Source of the DNA: Cytophagales bacterium | GTDB lineage: Bacteria > Bacteroidota > Bacteroidia > Cytophagales > Cyclobacteriaceae | Reading direction: 5' to 3' | Length of the DNA stretch: 64,000 nt | Assembly: GCA_017303805.1 (NCBI GenBank) | Contig: JAFLBQ010000008.1 | Coordinates: forward strand, 1 to 64,000 | Shown here: positions 1-8,140 of the stretch, piece after piece | Numbering within the stretch: position 1 is the first letter of the stretch | Layout: every line of letters begins with the position of its first letter | Position numbers and translations under genes: made by a program | The notes under the pieces: generated by a model | Databases searched by the model: none | What the model was told of the DNA's origin: nothing | The model's input: only the letters and a program-made list of their open reading frames with translations

Positions 1-127
1 TAATGGCTACCTGAAATAATGGCAAGTTATTCAAATCAGTAACTTTTCCTGTTAACCTAACTATTTGAGAATACACCTCATTCATCAACAAGAAGGTAAA
101 AATCATAACCAAATAGAAACATCTCAT
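1..127 (-). CDS. Secreted protein with carboxypeptidase-regulatory-like N-terminus (3' end outside window)
   Basis: The first 42 codons of a gene run off the left edge of the window. The start ATG is at 127. The peptide opens with a hydrophobic export signal (about residues 3-15, ending near VYSQ). It continues with V-R-L-T-G-K-V-T-D and then P-L-F-Q-V-A-I, the usual opening of a CarboxypepD_reg-like beta-sandwich (GxVxD...PLxxVxV) found at the N-terminus of Bacteroidota outer-membrane receptors and surface proteins. Whether a TonB-dependent barrel or another domain follows cannot be seen. It is co-directional with the flotillin gene but separated by about 130 bp with a possible terminator. 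Confidence 0.6.
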   Translation of the reverse strand, partial: MRCFYLVMIFTFLLMNEVYSQIVRLTGKVTDLNNLPLFQVAI

Positions 128-205
128 AGCAGGTATTTCGTTTACAATAACTAAGACATGAATTTAATGGTTTCCTTATAAATGAATTTCTACCCAACCA
201 TACTC

Positions 206-235
206 TAAAAAAGAAGGCTGCCCTTTAGACAGCTT
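206..235 (-). terminator. Weak candidate terminator after flotillin gene
   Basis: On the minus strand AAGCTG and CAGCCTT can pair with one bulge around a 9-nt loop, followed by a run of T. The stem is short and imperfect. It lies just downstream of the flotillin stop and upstream of the next minus-strand gene. Confidence 0.3.
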
Positions 236-258
236 CATTCATGTTAAATCTGAGTTTA

Positions 259-1821
259 CTATTTTTTGCCTTCGTCCTTCTTATTCGCTTCTCCCAATTG
301 ACTTTGTTTCGTTTTTACTTCCTCGGCCATCTTCTGTAATTCAGTGGCCGATTTTCCCTTCAGGTATTCCGGTAGTTCCATACCAGCCATGTTGAATATC
401 TCTTGTAGGGGCGGAACAGACTTATATAATCCAGAAATAAAATTAGCCGTAGATGTTTTACCATCGGCACTTCCACCATTGCCTCCATCCCACACGGTAA
501 GCTTATCAATCTTAATATTCTTGATGGCCTCCGTTTGCAGACGAACCAGTTCAGGAAGTTTATCTACAATCAACAGCAATACAGCATCGCGGGCATTATC
601 GCCAGAGGCGTGCACAATTTGTTGTAACCCTTGCGCTTGCTTGGTTAAGATTTCGAACATACCACGCGCCTCGGCTTCCAGTTTTGCAAAGATGGCATCG
701 GCTTCACCTTTTGCACGTTCGCGTAATTTTTCGGCATCGGCTTGCGCCTCGATAATGGCTTTTTGTTTTTGAATTTCGGCTGCCACCACAATGTTGGCAT
801 TCTGCGAGGCCCGATCCCGCTCGGCCCGGGCTTGCTCCGCTTTTTGTTCGGCCAGGTAAGCTTCTTCCAGGGCTTTAGCCGCTTGCACCTTTTCAGCAGC
901 TATCGCTTTCTTAAGCGCTTCCGCTTCGCGCTCTCTGCGCTTGGCATCCGAATCTGCAATGGCAATTTTTGAAGTATTCTCACCGGTAACGGCCAGCGCA
1001 TTTGCCTCGGCCGATTTAATGCGGGTGTCGCGTTCGGCTTCTACTTTACCAATCTGCTCATCGCGCTTGGCACCGGCAATCAACACTTCCTTATCTTTTA
1101 TGGTAACTGCTACTTGCGTATCGCGGTCGCGCACCATTTCAGCAACTTTTATATCGCGCTCCTTTTCAGCTTCAGTCTTACCAATATCTCCCAAGCGCTC
1201 CTGGTCGGCTACCCGAATTTTAGCTTCATTAATCGCTTTGGCGGCAGCCTCTTTTCCTAACGCAGCAATGTAGCCGCTCTCATCTTTAATATCGGTAATG
1301 TTTACGTTAATGAGTTTTAACCCAATCTTCTTTAACTCCGCCTCCACGTTGTGCGATACGTTAAGCAGAAACTTATCGCGGTTTGTATTAATCTCTTCGA
1401 TGTCCATCATGGCAACCACCAATCGCATTTGTCCTACAATAATATCATGGGCCAGAGAATGCACATCCTGGCGCTGCAGCCCCAGCAACCGCTCGGCTGC
1501 ATTTTCCATCACACCCGTTTCAGTAGAAATACCAACCGTAAATTTTGAAGGCACGTCCACGCGGATATTCTGTTTACTCAGTGCGTTGGTAAGGTTTACC
1601 TCAATCGAGATGGGCGTAAGGTCCATAAAGGAGTAATCCTGAAATACGGGCCAGATGAAGGCTGCACCCCCATGAATACACTTTGCAGAACCGCCTCCGC
1701 CCACTTTACCGTAAACTACCAGCACCCGGTCAGAGGGGCAGCGCTTGTACCTTCGCAGTACAGTAGTGATAATGATGAAGATAAATAAACCTACAATTGC
1801 AAAAATGGGGAGTGTGTACAT
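259..1821 (-). CDS. Flotillin-like SPFH/band 7 membrane scaffold protein
   Basis: A 520-residue protein with an N-terminal membrane segment (about residues 5-24), an SPFH/band 7 domain (about 30-210) and a long charged Ala/Glu/Lys-rich coiled coil (about 210-390) containing many A-E-A and K-A-E repeats. A less regular C-terminal tail follows. This is the architecture and length of bacterial flotillins (FloT/YuaG, YqiK), which assemble at the cytoplasmic membrane and organise membrane microdomains. The ATG at 1821 puts the membrane helix at the extreme N-terminus. The gene lies 9 bp downstream of an NfeD-type gene, the classic flotillin partner, so the two are probably one transcript. The specific cargo is unknown. 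Confidence 0.85.
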   Translation of the reverse strand: MYTLPIFAIVGLFIFIIITTVLRRYKRCPSDRVLVVYGKVGGGGSAKCIHGGAAFIWPVFQDYSFMDLTPISIEVNLTNALSKQNIRVDVPSKFTVGISTETGVMENAAERLLGLQRQDVHSLAHDIIVGQMRLVVAMMDIEEINTNRDKFLLNVSHNVEAELKKIGLKLINVNITDIKDESGYIAALGKEAAAKAINEAKIRVADQERLGDIGKTEAEKERDIKVAEMVRDRDTQVAVTIKDKEVLIAGAKRDEQIGKVEAERDTRIKSAEANALAVTGENTSKIAIADSDAKRREREAEALKKAIAAEKVQAAKALEEAYLAEQKAEQARAERDRASQNANIVVAAEIQKQKAIIEAQADAEKLRERAKGEADAIFAKLEAEARGMFEILTKQAQGLQQIVHASGDNARDAVLLLIVDKLPELVRLQTEAIKNIKIDKLTVWDGGNGGSADGKTSTANFISGLYKSVPPLQEIFNMAGMELPEYLKGKSATELQKMAEEVKTKQSQLGEANKKDEGKK

Positions 1822-1830
1822 GCGGATTTA

Positions 1831-2406
1831 CTATTTAGAGGTTACTAACAAAATATTATCGTTTACAATTTGTACTACGCGTACTATTTGTCCGGTGGGC
1901 AGCGGGTCGTCATCATCGGTAAGGGCATCTAATGTGCGAAGCGCCCCGCTTACTTTTACCTGCACCTTACCGGTGCTCCCGCGCTTCGGTTGAATGGTCA
2001 GGTACACTTCTCCGGTTTGCCCTACGGCTGTATGGATTTTCATGGTGCCATCTGCCTCGGATCGTGTCATCAAATAAAATAGCCCCGCCATCAGGCTCAT
2101 CATTACCAAACCGGCAATTACCGCCACTACCAGCGAGGTGGTGGTAGAATATCCTGCTTCAATGCAGGCAATACCCGTCCATGAAAAAATGGTAAAAAAT
2201 CCAATCAGGTTTTTAAGCGTCAGAAATTGAAATGGAATTCCATGGTCACTCTCTACTTCCGCATCGGGCAAATCATCGGGCGACTCGGCTCCCAGAAATG
2301 ACATAACGAGCTGTAGCACAAAAAAGAGTGTAAACGGCACCGCGATACCCCAATAAATTTTGAGAATGGTACTCAACCCTTCCCACCATGCACCAAATGC
2401 TTCCAT
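1831..2406 (-). CDS. NfeD/YuaF-like membrane protein with C-terminal OB-fold, flotillin partner
   Basis: A 191-residue protein with three probable transmembrane helices (about 14-37, 62-83 and 86-112). A soluble C-terminal part (about 120-190) has the pattern G-x-T-G-E-V-Y...G-x-V-Q-V-K-V-S-G...L-P-T-G-Q-I-V-R-V, which reads as a small OB-fold like that of NfeD/YuaF/YqiJ proteins. Such proteins are encoded beside flotillins and are thought to act with them in the membrane. Here the flotillin gene follows after 9 bp. The start ATG at 2406 is the only suitable one before the first helix. The exact subfamily is my inference; the pairing supports it. Confidence 0.75.
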   Translation of the reverse strand: MEAFGAWWEGLSTILKIYWGIAVPFTLFFVLQLVMSFLGAESPDDLPDAEVESDHGIPFQFLTLKNLIGFFTIFSWTGIACIEAGYSTTTSLVVAVIAGLVMMSLMAGLFYLMTRSEADGTMKIHTAVGQTGEVYLTIQPKRGSTGKVQVKVSGALRTLDALTDDDDPLPTGQIVRVVQIVNDNILLVTSK

Positions 2407-2485
2407 AGCAATTTTTGAATAAGATAAACCGGAATTTGATCACATGCAAACGATGAAAGTAACCCGGCACTACCCAGCAAAATAA

Positions 2486-2514
2486 AAAAGGCCACCCGGA
2501 TTGGATGGCCTTTT
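2486..2514 (-). terminator. Rho-independent terminator after dnaN
   Basis: A 9-bp perfect stem, AAAAGGCCA (2486-2494) with TGGCCTTTT (2506-2514), encloses an 11-nt loop. It lies about 23 bp past the dnaN stop. A-rich DNA on the left gives a U-tract for minus-strand transcription, so it separates dnaN from the NfeD/flotillin pair. Confidence 0.75.
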
Positions 2515-2536
2515 CAGGCTGCAAAAAAGAATACGA

Positions 2537-3661
2537 TCAGGCGTATTGGTTCAACATTACCGGCATTACCAGCATGAGAATATCTTCGCCTTTGTCTTTT
2601 TCGGCAGGTAAAATAACTCCGGCTTTGTTAGGAGCCGACATATTAAGCTTAATCTGGTCGGTATCCAGATTGGTTAGCATTTCTATCAGGAAGCGTGCAT
2701 TGAAGCCGATTTCAATATCATCGCCCTCGTGCTCGCACGACAGGCGCTCGTTGGCTTCGTTAGAGAAGTCCAGATCTTCGGCCGACACTTGCAGTTCGCT
2801 ACCCGTTATTTTCAAGCGTACCTGATGGGTGGTTTTATTCGCATAAATCGAAATCCGCTTTAGCGATGCCAACAACTCGGCACGCGCAATTGTCATCTTG
2901 ATGGGGTTCTGCGAAGGAATTACATTTTCGTAATCCGGAAAGCGCTCATCAATTAACCGGCAAATCATTTTAATATGACCAAACTTAAAAAAGGCATTGG
3001 CCATGTTAAAGTCGATGGTTACATCGGTATTCTCGGTAGGTAATGTAGCCTTAAGCAGGTTAAGGGCTTTGCGCGGAATAATGATGGCATTCCCATTGTC
3101 GGATTTAATATCCGTTCTGCGGTAGCGCACCAGGCGGTGGCCATCGGTAGCTACAAAGGTTGTGTTCTTTTCGCCCAGGTTTACATAGACACCCGTCATA
3201 GCCGGGCGAAGTTCATCGCTGCTGGTAGCGAAAATTGTATTGTTGATGGCCCGGGCCAGCACCTCCGAAGAAATCGAAGCCGAAAAATCGTTCGACACGG
3301 CCGGTACTTTTGGGAAATCTGTTGCGTTCTCGCCCGATAGTTTATAGCGTCCGTTGTCCGAACTTATTTCGATGCTGTACGTAGATTCATCAATTGAAAA
3401 AGTTACCGGTTGATCGGGCAGGTTTTTCAAGGTATCCAACAGGATACGAGCCGGCACGGCAATATTTCCCTTCTCTTTCGATTCTACACTTAACTCCGTA
3501 ATCATAGAAGTTTGCAGATCGGACGCAGTAACGGTTAAACTGCTTTTGTCTATTTCGAAAAGAAAGTTTTCTAGAATGGGAACAACCGGGTTGGTTGTAA
3601 TTACACCGTTGATATTGGATAACTGCTTGAGCAGGTAGCTGGAGTTAACGATAAACTTCAT
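2537..3661 (-). CDS. dnaN: DNA polymerase III subunit beta (sliding clamp)
   Basis: A 374-residue protein of the normal length for the bacterial beta clamp, which encircles DNA and tethers the replicative polymerase. Recognisable stretches include the N-terminal M-K-F-I-V start, the first-domain end with a TDGHRL motif (A-T-D-G-H-R-L-V), the E-R-F-P-D-Y motif before the third domain, and the C-terminal P-V-M-L before the last residues, part of the partner-binding cleft. The three clamp repeats fill the whole length. The ATG at 3661 gives the standard start. The gene is not next to dnaA here; it follows the gld cassette on the same strand after 83 bp and ends at a strong hairpin. Confidence 0.97.
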   Translation of the reverse strand: MKFIVNSSYLLKQLSNINGVITTNPVVPILENFLFEIDKSSLTVTASDLQTSMITELSVESKEKGNIAVPARILLDTLKNLPDQPVTFSIDESTYSIEISSDNGRYKLSGENATDFPKVPAVSNDFSASISSEVLARAINNTIFATSSDELRPAMTGVYVNLGEKNTTFVATDGHRLVRYRRTDIKSDNGNAIIIPRKALNLLKATLPTENTDVTIDFNMANAFFKFGHIKMICRLIDERFPDYENVIPSQNPIKMTIARAELLASLKRISIYANKTTHQVRLKITGSELQVSAEDLDFSNEANERLSCEHEGDDIEIGFNARFLIEMLTNLDTDQIKLNMSAPNKAGVILPAEKDKGEDILMLVMPVMLNQYA

Positions 3662-3744
3662 TGTAAATCAGTGATTTGTGGTTGTAATGGCCGGTAAAGT
3701 TAGAAAGAAAAACCAATCTGAAAAACGGAATAAACGCAGCCATT

Positions 3745-4683
3745 TCACTTACCAAAATAGCTTCGGGTGCGGGTAATGGCATCGCGATTTGATTGTGTTA
3801 ACACCAGGATGGCCTCGCCATTAAGCCGGGCCAGGCAGGTGTTATTTCCACCTGTAACCGGGTAAATTTCAAGGGAGTAGTTTCTATTGGCCAGATCGGT
3901 AATGGTAATAATTTCCTCCGGGCCGGCTTGCAGAAGGCTGTCGAGGTACCTTATTTCTGTTGGTTGCACAAACCGGTTTGCCTGCACCAGCGAAACAGCA
4001 TCCAGATAGCTATTGACTTTAGCGGTGTCTGCCTGTGGCAGGCCTTCAATACCAAAATAGTTTTGCTGCATGGAAATCGTAAAATTATTTTGGGGCTTAG
4101 CCGGAAAACGGGTGGTGAGGGTTCTGAAATTTTGCCAATTAAAATTGAACAACCATTTATCGCGCCAGGCAAGGGCATCGAGTTCAAACACCGAGGCAAT
4201 GTATAAGCGGTACCCCGGCACCTGCACCAGGTACGGTATGCCATCGGGAGTTTGAAAATAGGTTTCGGTTTTAGCGGTGTTACCACCTACCCAAAATTGT
4301 TTCACCAACTGATCGCCTTCATAAAGCAAAACTTGTTGCCCCGTGGTTGTTAATTGCCTGCTGATGGAATCGCGCATGGTCAATGCTACTTCGCGCCTGG
4401 GTTCGGTTTGCATAAGCGTGGCAAACAAAATCTTTATCATCTGGCCATCGGCTGCAAAAGCATTGTTCACCTGCCATTTAATACCATCAAATCTAAGTTC
4501 GGTAGCCGCACCGGCTGCAGGTTGTATTATTACTTTGTTGATTTGGGTCAGGTCGGCCACCTGAAAGAGATTTTTATCGGGTAACTGCACCTGTTGCCGG
4601 TTGCTTACAACAAGCACCAACACCAAACAACCGCTTAACGCAAGCAGCAGCCATAACAATCGCAGGTTTCTTTTTTCCGGCAT
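3745..4683 (-). CDS. DUF4340-type membrane-anchored protein of the gld ABC cassette
   Basis: A 312-residue protein with one N-terminal membrane helix (about 9-26) followed by an extracytoplasmic, beta-rich region. Visible traits of DUF4340 are a Q-I-N-K-V-I-I-Q-P opening strand and a W-R-D-K-W-L-F-N-F segment. Its start codon overlaps the gldG stop (TGATG), so it is translationally coupled as the last gene of gldA-gldF-gldG. Proteins of this family recur beside GldG-type ABC genes in many phyla, but their role is undefined. I infer a periplasmic accessory of the transporter. It could be cassette-specific rather than motility-specific. Confidence 0.75.
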   Translation of the reverse strand: MPEKRNLRLLWLLLALSGCLVLVLVVSNRQQVQLPDKNLFQVADLTQINKVIIQPAAGAATELRFDGIKWQVNNAFAADGQMIKILFATLMQTEPRREVALTMRDSISRQLTTTGQQVLLYEGDQLVKQFWVGGNTAKTETYFQTPDGIPYLVQVPGYRLYIASVFELDALAWRDKWLFNFNWQNFRTLTTRFPAKPQNNFTISMQQNYFGIEGLPQADTAKVNSYLDAVSLVQANRFVQPTEIRYLDSLLQAGPEEIITITDLANRNYSLEIYPVTGGNNTCLARLNGEAILVLTQSNRDAITRTRSYFGK

Positions 4684-6362
4684 CAGAATCGGGAATATTT
4701 ATAGCTACGCCACCAGGCACGCGCAAAACCAAACAGCAGCAACACCACTACGGGCAGCACCAGGTTAACCACTTGCCAAAAAGTACGCTCATTTTTTATT
4801 TTCAATTTATCCAACGGGCGCACCTTTACTTCTTTGTTGCGGGCTTTTATTAAACCATTGTCGTCCAGCAGGTAAGCTACCGTGTTGAGGAGCAAATCCT
4901 GGTTTGAAAAAGTATAGTTTGTAAACGGATCGAGACCCAGTGGTTGCGGAATTCCTTCGCGCGGGTTTACATCGTTGCGGGCAAGGTCGCCATCGGCCAG
5001 CACCACTACTTTTGTTGTTACACTTTCTTCGCGGTAGCCGGCAGCATCTACCCCCTCCGGTGCAAATCGGTTTTTATAAAGCGAAGTAAACTTTCCTTCC
5101 AGCAAATAACCGAGGGCAATAGGGCCAGCGGCAAACGACTCATCGCGCATTTGCCTGCGCAAATCATTAACCGAAACTTTTACAGGCGCCTGTACTTTGC
5201 GGGCATAGTTAGAGGTAAAAACCAACGGTGTTTTTAGTACCCCCGTGGCCTTAACAGTATCCACACTGCTTACAAATCGAAATAAGGTTGCATCGAGGTT
5301 GCGCGTTACCGGGTGCGTAGCATAGTGGTTCACTAACGGAAAGAAGGGCCACTCCAGTTGCATCACCTGCGGTTGGGCCCGATCGCCTCCCACCACAATC
5401 GGGTACCGGCCCGACACCCGATCCTGCACCAGGTCTTGATTAATCCGAACCCCATATTTAAACAGCAGGTCGTCCAGATTTAAATCGTAGGGAAATGCAA
5501 GGTAATCTTCTTCCGAGGCCCGGTTCATATCTGCATCCAACCGATCGAGCAGAAATATAACTTTACCACCCTGCATAATGTACTGATCTACCTTATACTT
5601 ATCCTGCTCTGTAAAAGCGATGGTGGGTTTGGCTATAATTACTAAATCATATCCGCTAAGCGAAGTTTTACGTGGCAACGAAACTTTAAACACATCGTAT
5701 TGCTCCAACAACGCATTGTTAAAGCTTGCAAATGCCAGGCTATCCAGTTCGCCATGGCCACGCACCAGGCCAATCCGTTTACGTTGGGTATTACTTAATT
5801 TATAAATCGCATTTGCCAATTCGTATTCGATCTCTTCTATTGATTGGGCGATGTTCTGTGCACGGTTGCCGCGCAGCAACATTACGCCTGTTTCAAAACC
5901 CTGGTAGGCCACCAACGCACCCGGAAATACAAACTTTTCTACCCGCTCGCCATTGCGGGTTTCAATCACATTGCGTGGGCTTACTCCGCGGGCGTTCAGG
6001 TCGGCAATAAATTCGTTGCGGGCCCGCTCGGTGGTAGCTTGCAGCGGATCGGTAAATACAAACTTTACCTGATTGCGGGAGTAAATCCGGAATTCTTCCA
6101 GTGTTTCGCGTATAGACTTCTGCAATCTTTTAAATTCCGGGTTAAGATCTTGCCCTTCCAGAAATACTTCTACAAACACTTCGTCCTCCAGGTTACTTAG
6201 CAAGGCGCGGGTTTGGGGTTGTATGGTGTACCGTTTTTCTTCGGTAAGATCAATCCTGAAAAAGTAAAAAGACGCTACTACATTGACAAGGACTACACCT
6301 ACCAGCACGTTGGCCAGTAGTAATAAGTCGCCTATGCGTTTGCTGTTCTTCCAGGTTACCAT
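4683..6362 (-). CDS. gldG: GldG, gliding motility ABC transporter accessory/auxiliary subunit
   Basis: A 559-residue protein with an N-terminal helix (about 13-33), a large extracytoplasmic domain and a C-terminal helix (about 525-548) ending in basic residues. The region R-I-G-L-V-R-G-H-G-E-L followed by D-L-V-I-I-A-K-P-T and K-V-I-F-L-L-D-R-L-D is characteristic of the GldG/ABC-type auxiliary family. With GldA (ATPase) and GldF (permease) it forms an ABC transporter linked to gliding in Flavobacterium. In many Bacteroidota the complex is kept without proven gliding. The ATG at 6362 overlaps the gldF end by 7 bp. Confidence 0.88.
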   Translation of the reverse strand: MVTWKNSKRIGDLLLLANVLVGVVLVNVVASFYFFRIDLTEEKRYTIQPQTRALLSNLEDEVFVEVFLEGQDLNPEFKRLQKSIRETLEEFRIYSRNQVKFVFTDPLQATTERARNEFIADLNARGVSPRNVIETRNGERVEKFVFPGALVAYQGFETGVMLLRGNRAQNIAQSIEEIEYELANAIYKLSNTQRKRIGLVRGHGELDSLAFASFNNALLEQYDVFKVSLPRKTSLSGYDLVIIAKPTIAFTEQDKYKVDQYIMQGGKVIFLLDRLDADMNRASEEDYLAFPYDLNLDDLLFKYGVRINQDLVQDRVSGRYPIVVGGDRAQPQVMQLEWPFFPLVNHYATHPVTRNLDATLFRFVSSVDTVKATGVLKTPLVFTSNYARKVQAPVKVSVNDLRRQMRDESFAAGPIALGYLLEGKFTSLYKNRFAPEGVDAAGYREESVTTKVVVLADGDLARNDVNPREGIPQPLGLDPFTNYTFSNQDLLLNTVAYLLDDNGLIKARNKEVKVRPLDKLKIKNERTFWQVVNLVLPVVVLLLFGFARAWWRSYKYSRF

Positions 6363-7075
6363 TGCCGGCTGCCAATTACTGTTTTGGTTACCACTAAGAA
6401 AAAGGCGGTTACACTAAGAAAATAGAGTACGTCCCGGCTATCAATAAGCCCCTTGCTCAACGCTTCGTAATGATATAAGATGCCGATTTGTTTAATGAGC
6501 AATGTATTGCTGCCAAACGCAGCAAGCGAATCGAAGCCGATATAAATAATAAAACTTAAAAATGCTGCCAGAATAAACGACACAATTTGATTGGTGGTGA
6601 GTGCAGAGGCCAGTAAACCGATTGCGCAAAACACGGTAGCCAACAACGCTAACCCGAGGTACGAGCCCCACACACCGGCCGAGTCGATATTGCCGGTTGG
6701 GTTTCCTAACTTGTAAATCGAAAAATAATAGACTGCGGTGGGCAGCAACGCAAACAGCACCAACACTACCGCAGCAAGAAATTTTCCAACCACCACATCC
6801 CAATCGCTTAAAGGCTTGGTAAGCAATAATTCCAGCGTACCCATTTTCTTCTCTTCGGCAAAACTCCGCATGGTGATGGCGGGCACCAGAAAAATAAATA
6901 CGAAAGGGCCCATCGAAAAAAGGGTGTCCATATCGGCAAAGCCATAGTCGAGTACCGATGTTTCCGGAAACACCCACATGAGCAAACCAATGGCAGTAAG
7001 AAACACACCAATTACCATATAGGCAATGAGACTATTAAGAAAGCTGTTGAACTCCTTGGCAAATACCTGCATCAT
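6356..7075 (-). CDS. gldF: GldF, gliding motility ABC transporter permease
   Basis: A 239-residue membrane protein with about six hydrophobic segments. The motif A-I-T-M-R-S-F-A-E-E-K-K-x-G-T-L-E-L-L-L-T-K-P (about residues 66-88) is the conserved cytoplasmic loop of ABC-2 type permeases and of GldF. It starts 2 bp after the gldA stop and overlaps gldG by 7 bp, so the three subunits are coordinately translated. A second in-frame ATG follows immediately; either could be used. Function: membrane channel component of the GldAFG transporter, substrate unknown. Confidence 0.9.
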   Translation of the reverse strand: MMQVFAKEFNSFLNSLIAYMVIGVFLTAIGLLMWVFPETSVLDYGFADMDTLFSMGPFVFIFLVPAITMRSFAEEKKMGTLELLLTKPLSDWDVVVGKFLAAVVLVLFALLPTAVYYFSIYKLGNPTGNIDSAGVWGSYLGLALLATVFCAIGLLASALTTNQIVSFILAAFLSFIIYIGFDSLAAFGSNTLLIKQIGILYHYEALSKGLIDSRDVLYFLSVTAFFLVVTKTVIGSRQW

Positions 7076-7077
7076 AC

Positions 7078-7995
7078 TTAAGGAGTGTTGGCTGTTAGCG
7101 ACCGGAAAATTTCTTCGAGCGAAAGTTGCACTTGCTGAAGCTCCACCAACGACAGATTATTTTCGGTGGCAAAACGAAAAACTTCGGGGCGCAAATCCAC
7201 GCCTGGAGCAGCAGTAAGTTTAAAGGTGCCGGGAGCAACTTCGGCAACCTGCTGCACTCCGGCAATGGCTGCCAGCCGCGTGCTCTCGATCGGAGTTCCA
7301 AACTCAACAATTACCTGCACTTGCGGCTGCGACTGAAGTAACTCGGCCACCGGAGCATCGGCTACCAACTCGCCCTGGTTAATTACCACTACGCGGCTGC
7401 AAATTGCCTGCACCTCTTGCATTATATGCGTAGAAAAAATTACAGTCTTGCTTACACTTATCTCTTTTATCAGTTTCCTGATTTCCAGAATCTGGTTTGG
7501 ATCCAGCCCGGTGGTGGGTTCGTCCAACACCAATACTTGCGGATTGTGAATTAACGCCTGCGCCAAACCCACTCGCTGCCGATAGCCCTTGGAGAGTTGT
7601 TCGATTCGTTTATTCTGCTCGCGCTCGAGGCCACAGAGTAAAATTATTTCGCCCACCCGGCTTTTGAATTGCCGGCCCGACAAGCCAAACACCTTACCCA
7701 CAAAATGCAGGTACTCGTGAACATACATATCCAGGTAGAGTGGGTTGTTTTCGGGTAGGTAGCCCAGCATCTTTCGCACTTTAAGCGGATGGGTAGTAAC
7801 ATCTAACCCATTAACCACTACCTGCCCCGAAGTAGGCGGCAAATAGCCGGTACTTATTTTCATGGTAGTGGATTTACCGGCACCGTTGGGTCCAAGAAAT
7901 CCCACAATTTCGCCTGGCTGCACTGCAAACGAAATATTGTTAACGGCCTTTTGTTGTCCGTAAATTTTAGTGAGATTGGAAACCTGTAGCGACAT
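7078..7995 (-). CDS. gldA: GldA, ABC transporter ATP-binding subunit
   Basis: A 305-residue ABC ATPase. Walker A is G-P-N-G-A-G-K-S (35-42). The signature is L-S-K-G-Y-R-Q-R (in the 130s) and Walker B is L-V-L-D-E-P-T-T-G-L-D-P, followed by the switch S-T-H-I-M-Q-E. A C-terminal regulatory tail of about 90 residues follows, as in GldA and DrrA-like proteins. It is the first gene of gldA-gldF-gldG-DUF4340. A promoter matching the Bacteroidota pattern (TACTTTTG at 8016-8009) lies just upstream. It powers the GldAFG transporter. Confidence 0.92.
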   Translation of the reverse strand: MSLQVSNLTKIYGQQKAVNNISFAVQPGEIVGFLGPNGAGKSTTMKISTGYLPPTSGQVVVNGLDVTTHPLKVRKMLGYLPENNPLYLDMYVHEYLHFVGKVFGLSGRQFKSRVGEIILLCGLEREQNKRIEQLSKGYRQRVGLAQALIHNPQVLVLDEPTTGLDPNQILEIRKLIKEISVSKTVIFSTHIMQEVQAICSRVVVINQGELVADAPVAELLQSQPQVQVIVEFGTPIESTRLAAIAGVQQVAEVAPGTFKLTAAPGVDLRPEVFRFATENNLSLVELQQVQLSLEEIFRSLTANTP

Positions 7996-8008
7996 TTTTT
8001 TTGCGCTG

Positions 8009-8041
8009 CAAAAGTACTTTTAAAAGTTGAGAGTGCATAAA
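8009..8041 (-). promoter_or_regulatory. Candidate Bacteroidota promoter of the gldA operon
   Basis: On the minus strand TTTATG (8041-8036) is followed after 19 bp by TACTTTTG (8016-8009). The latter is an exact TANNTTTG -7 box. The leader to the gldA ATG would be only about 10 nt. The -33 element is a partial match. Confidence 0.45.
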
Positions 8042-8140
8042 TCCAATCCGCCAACTTACATTTTGTAGCTATGGCCCATTAATTGCGTTAGTAGATTTGA
8101 TTTAAGAATTTTGAGTGTTGATTACTTTAGTTACTAAGCA

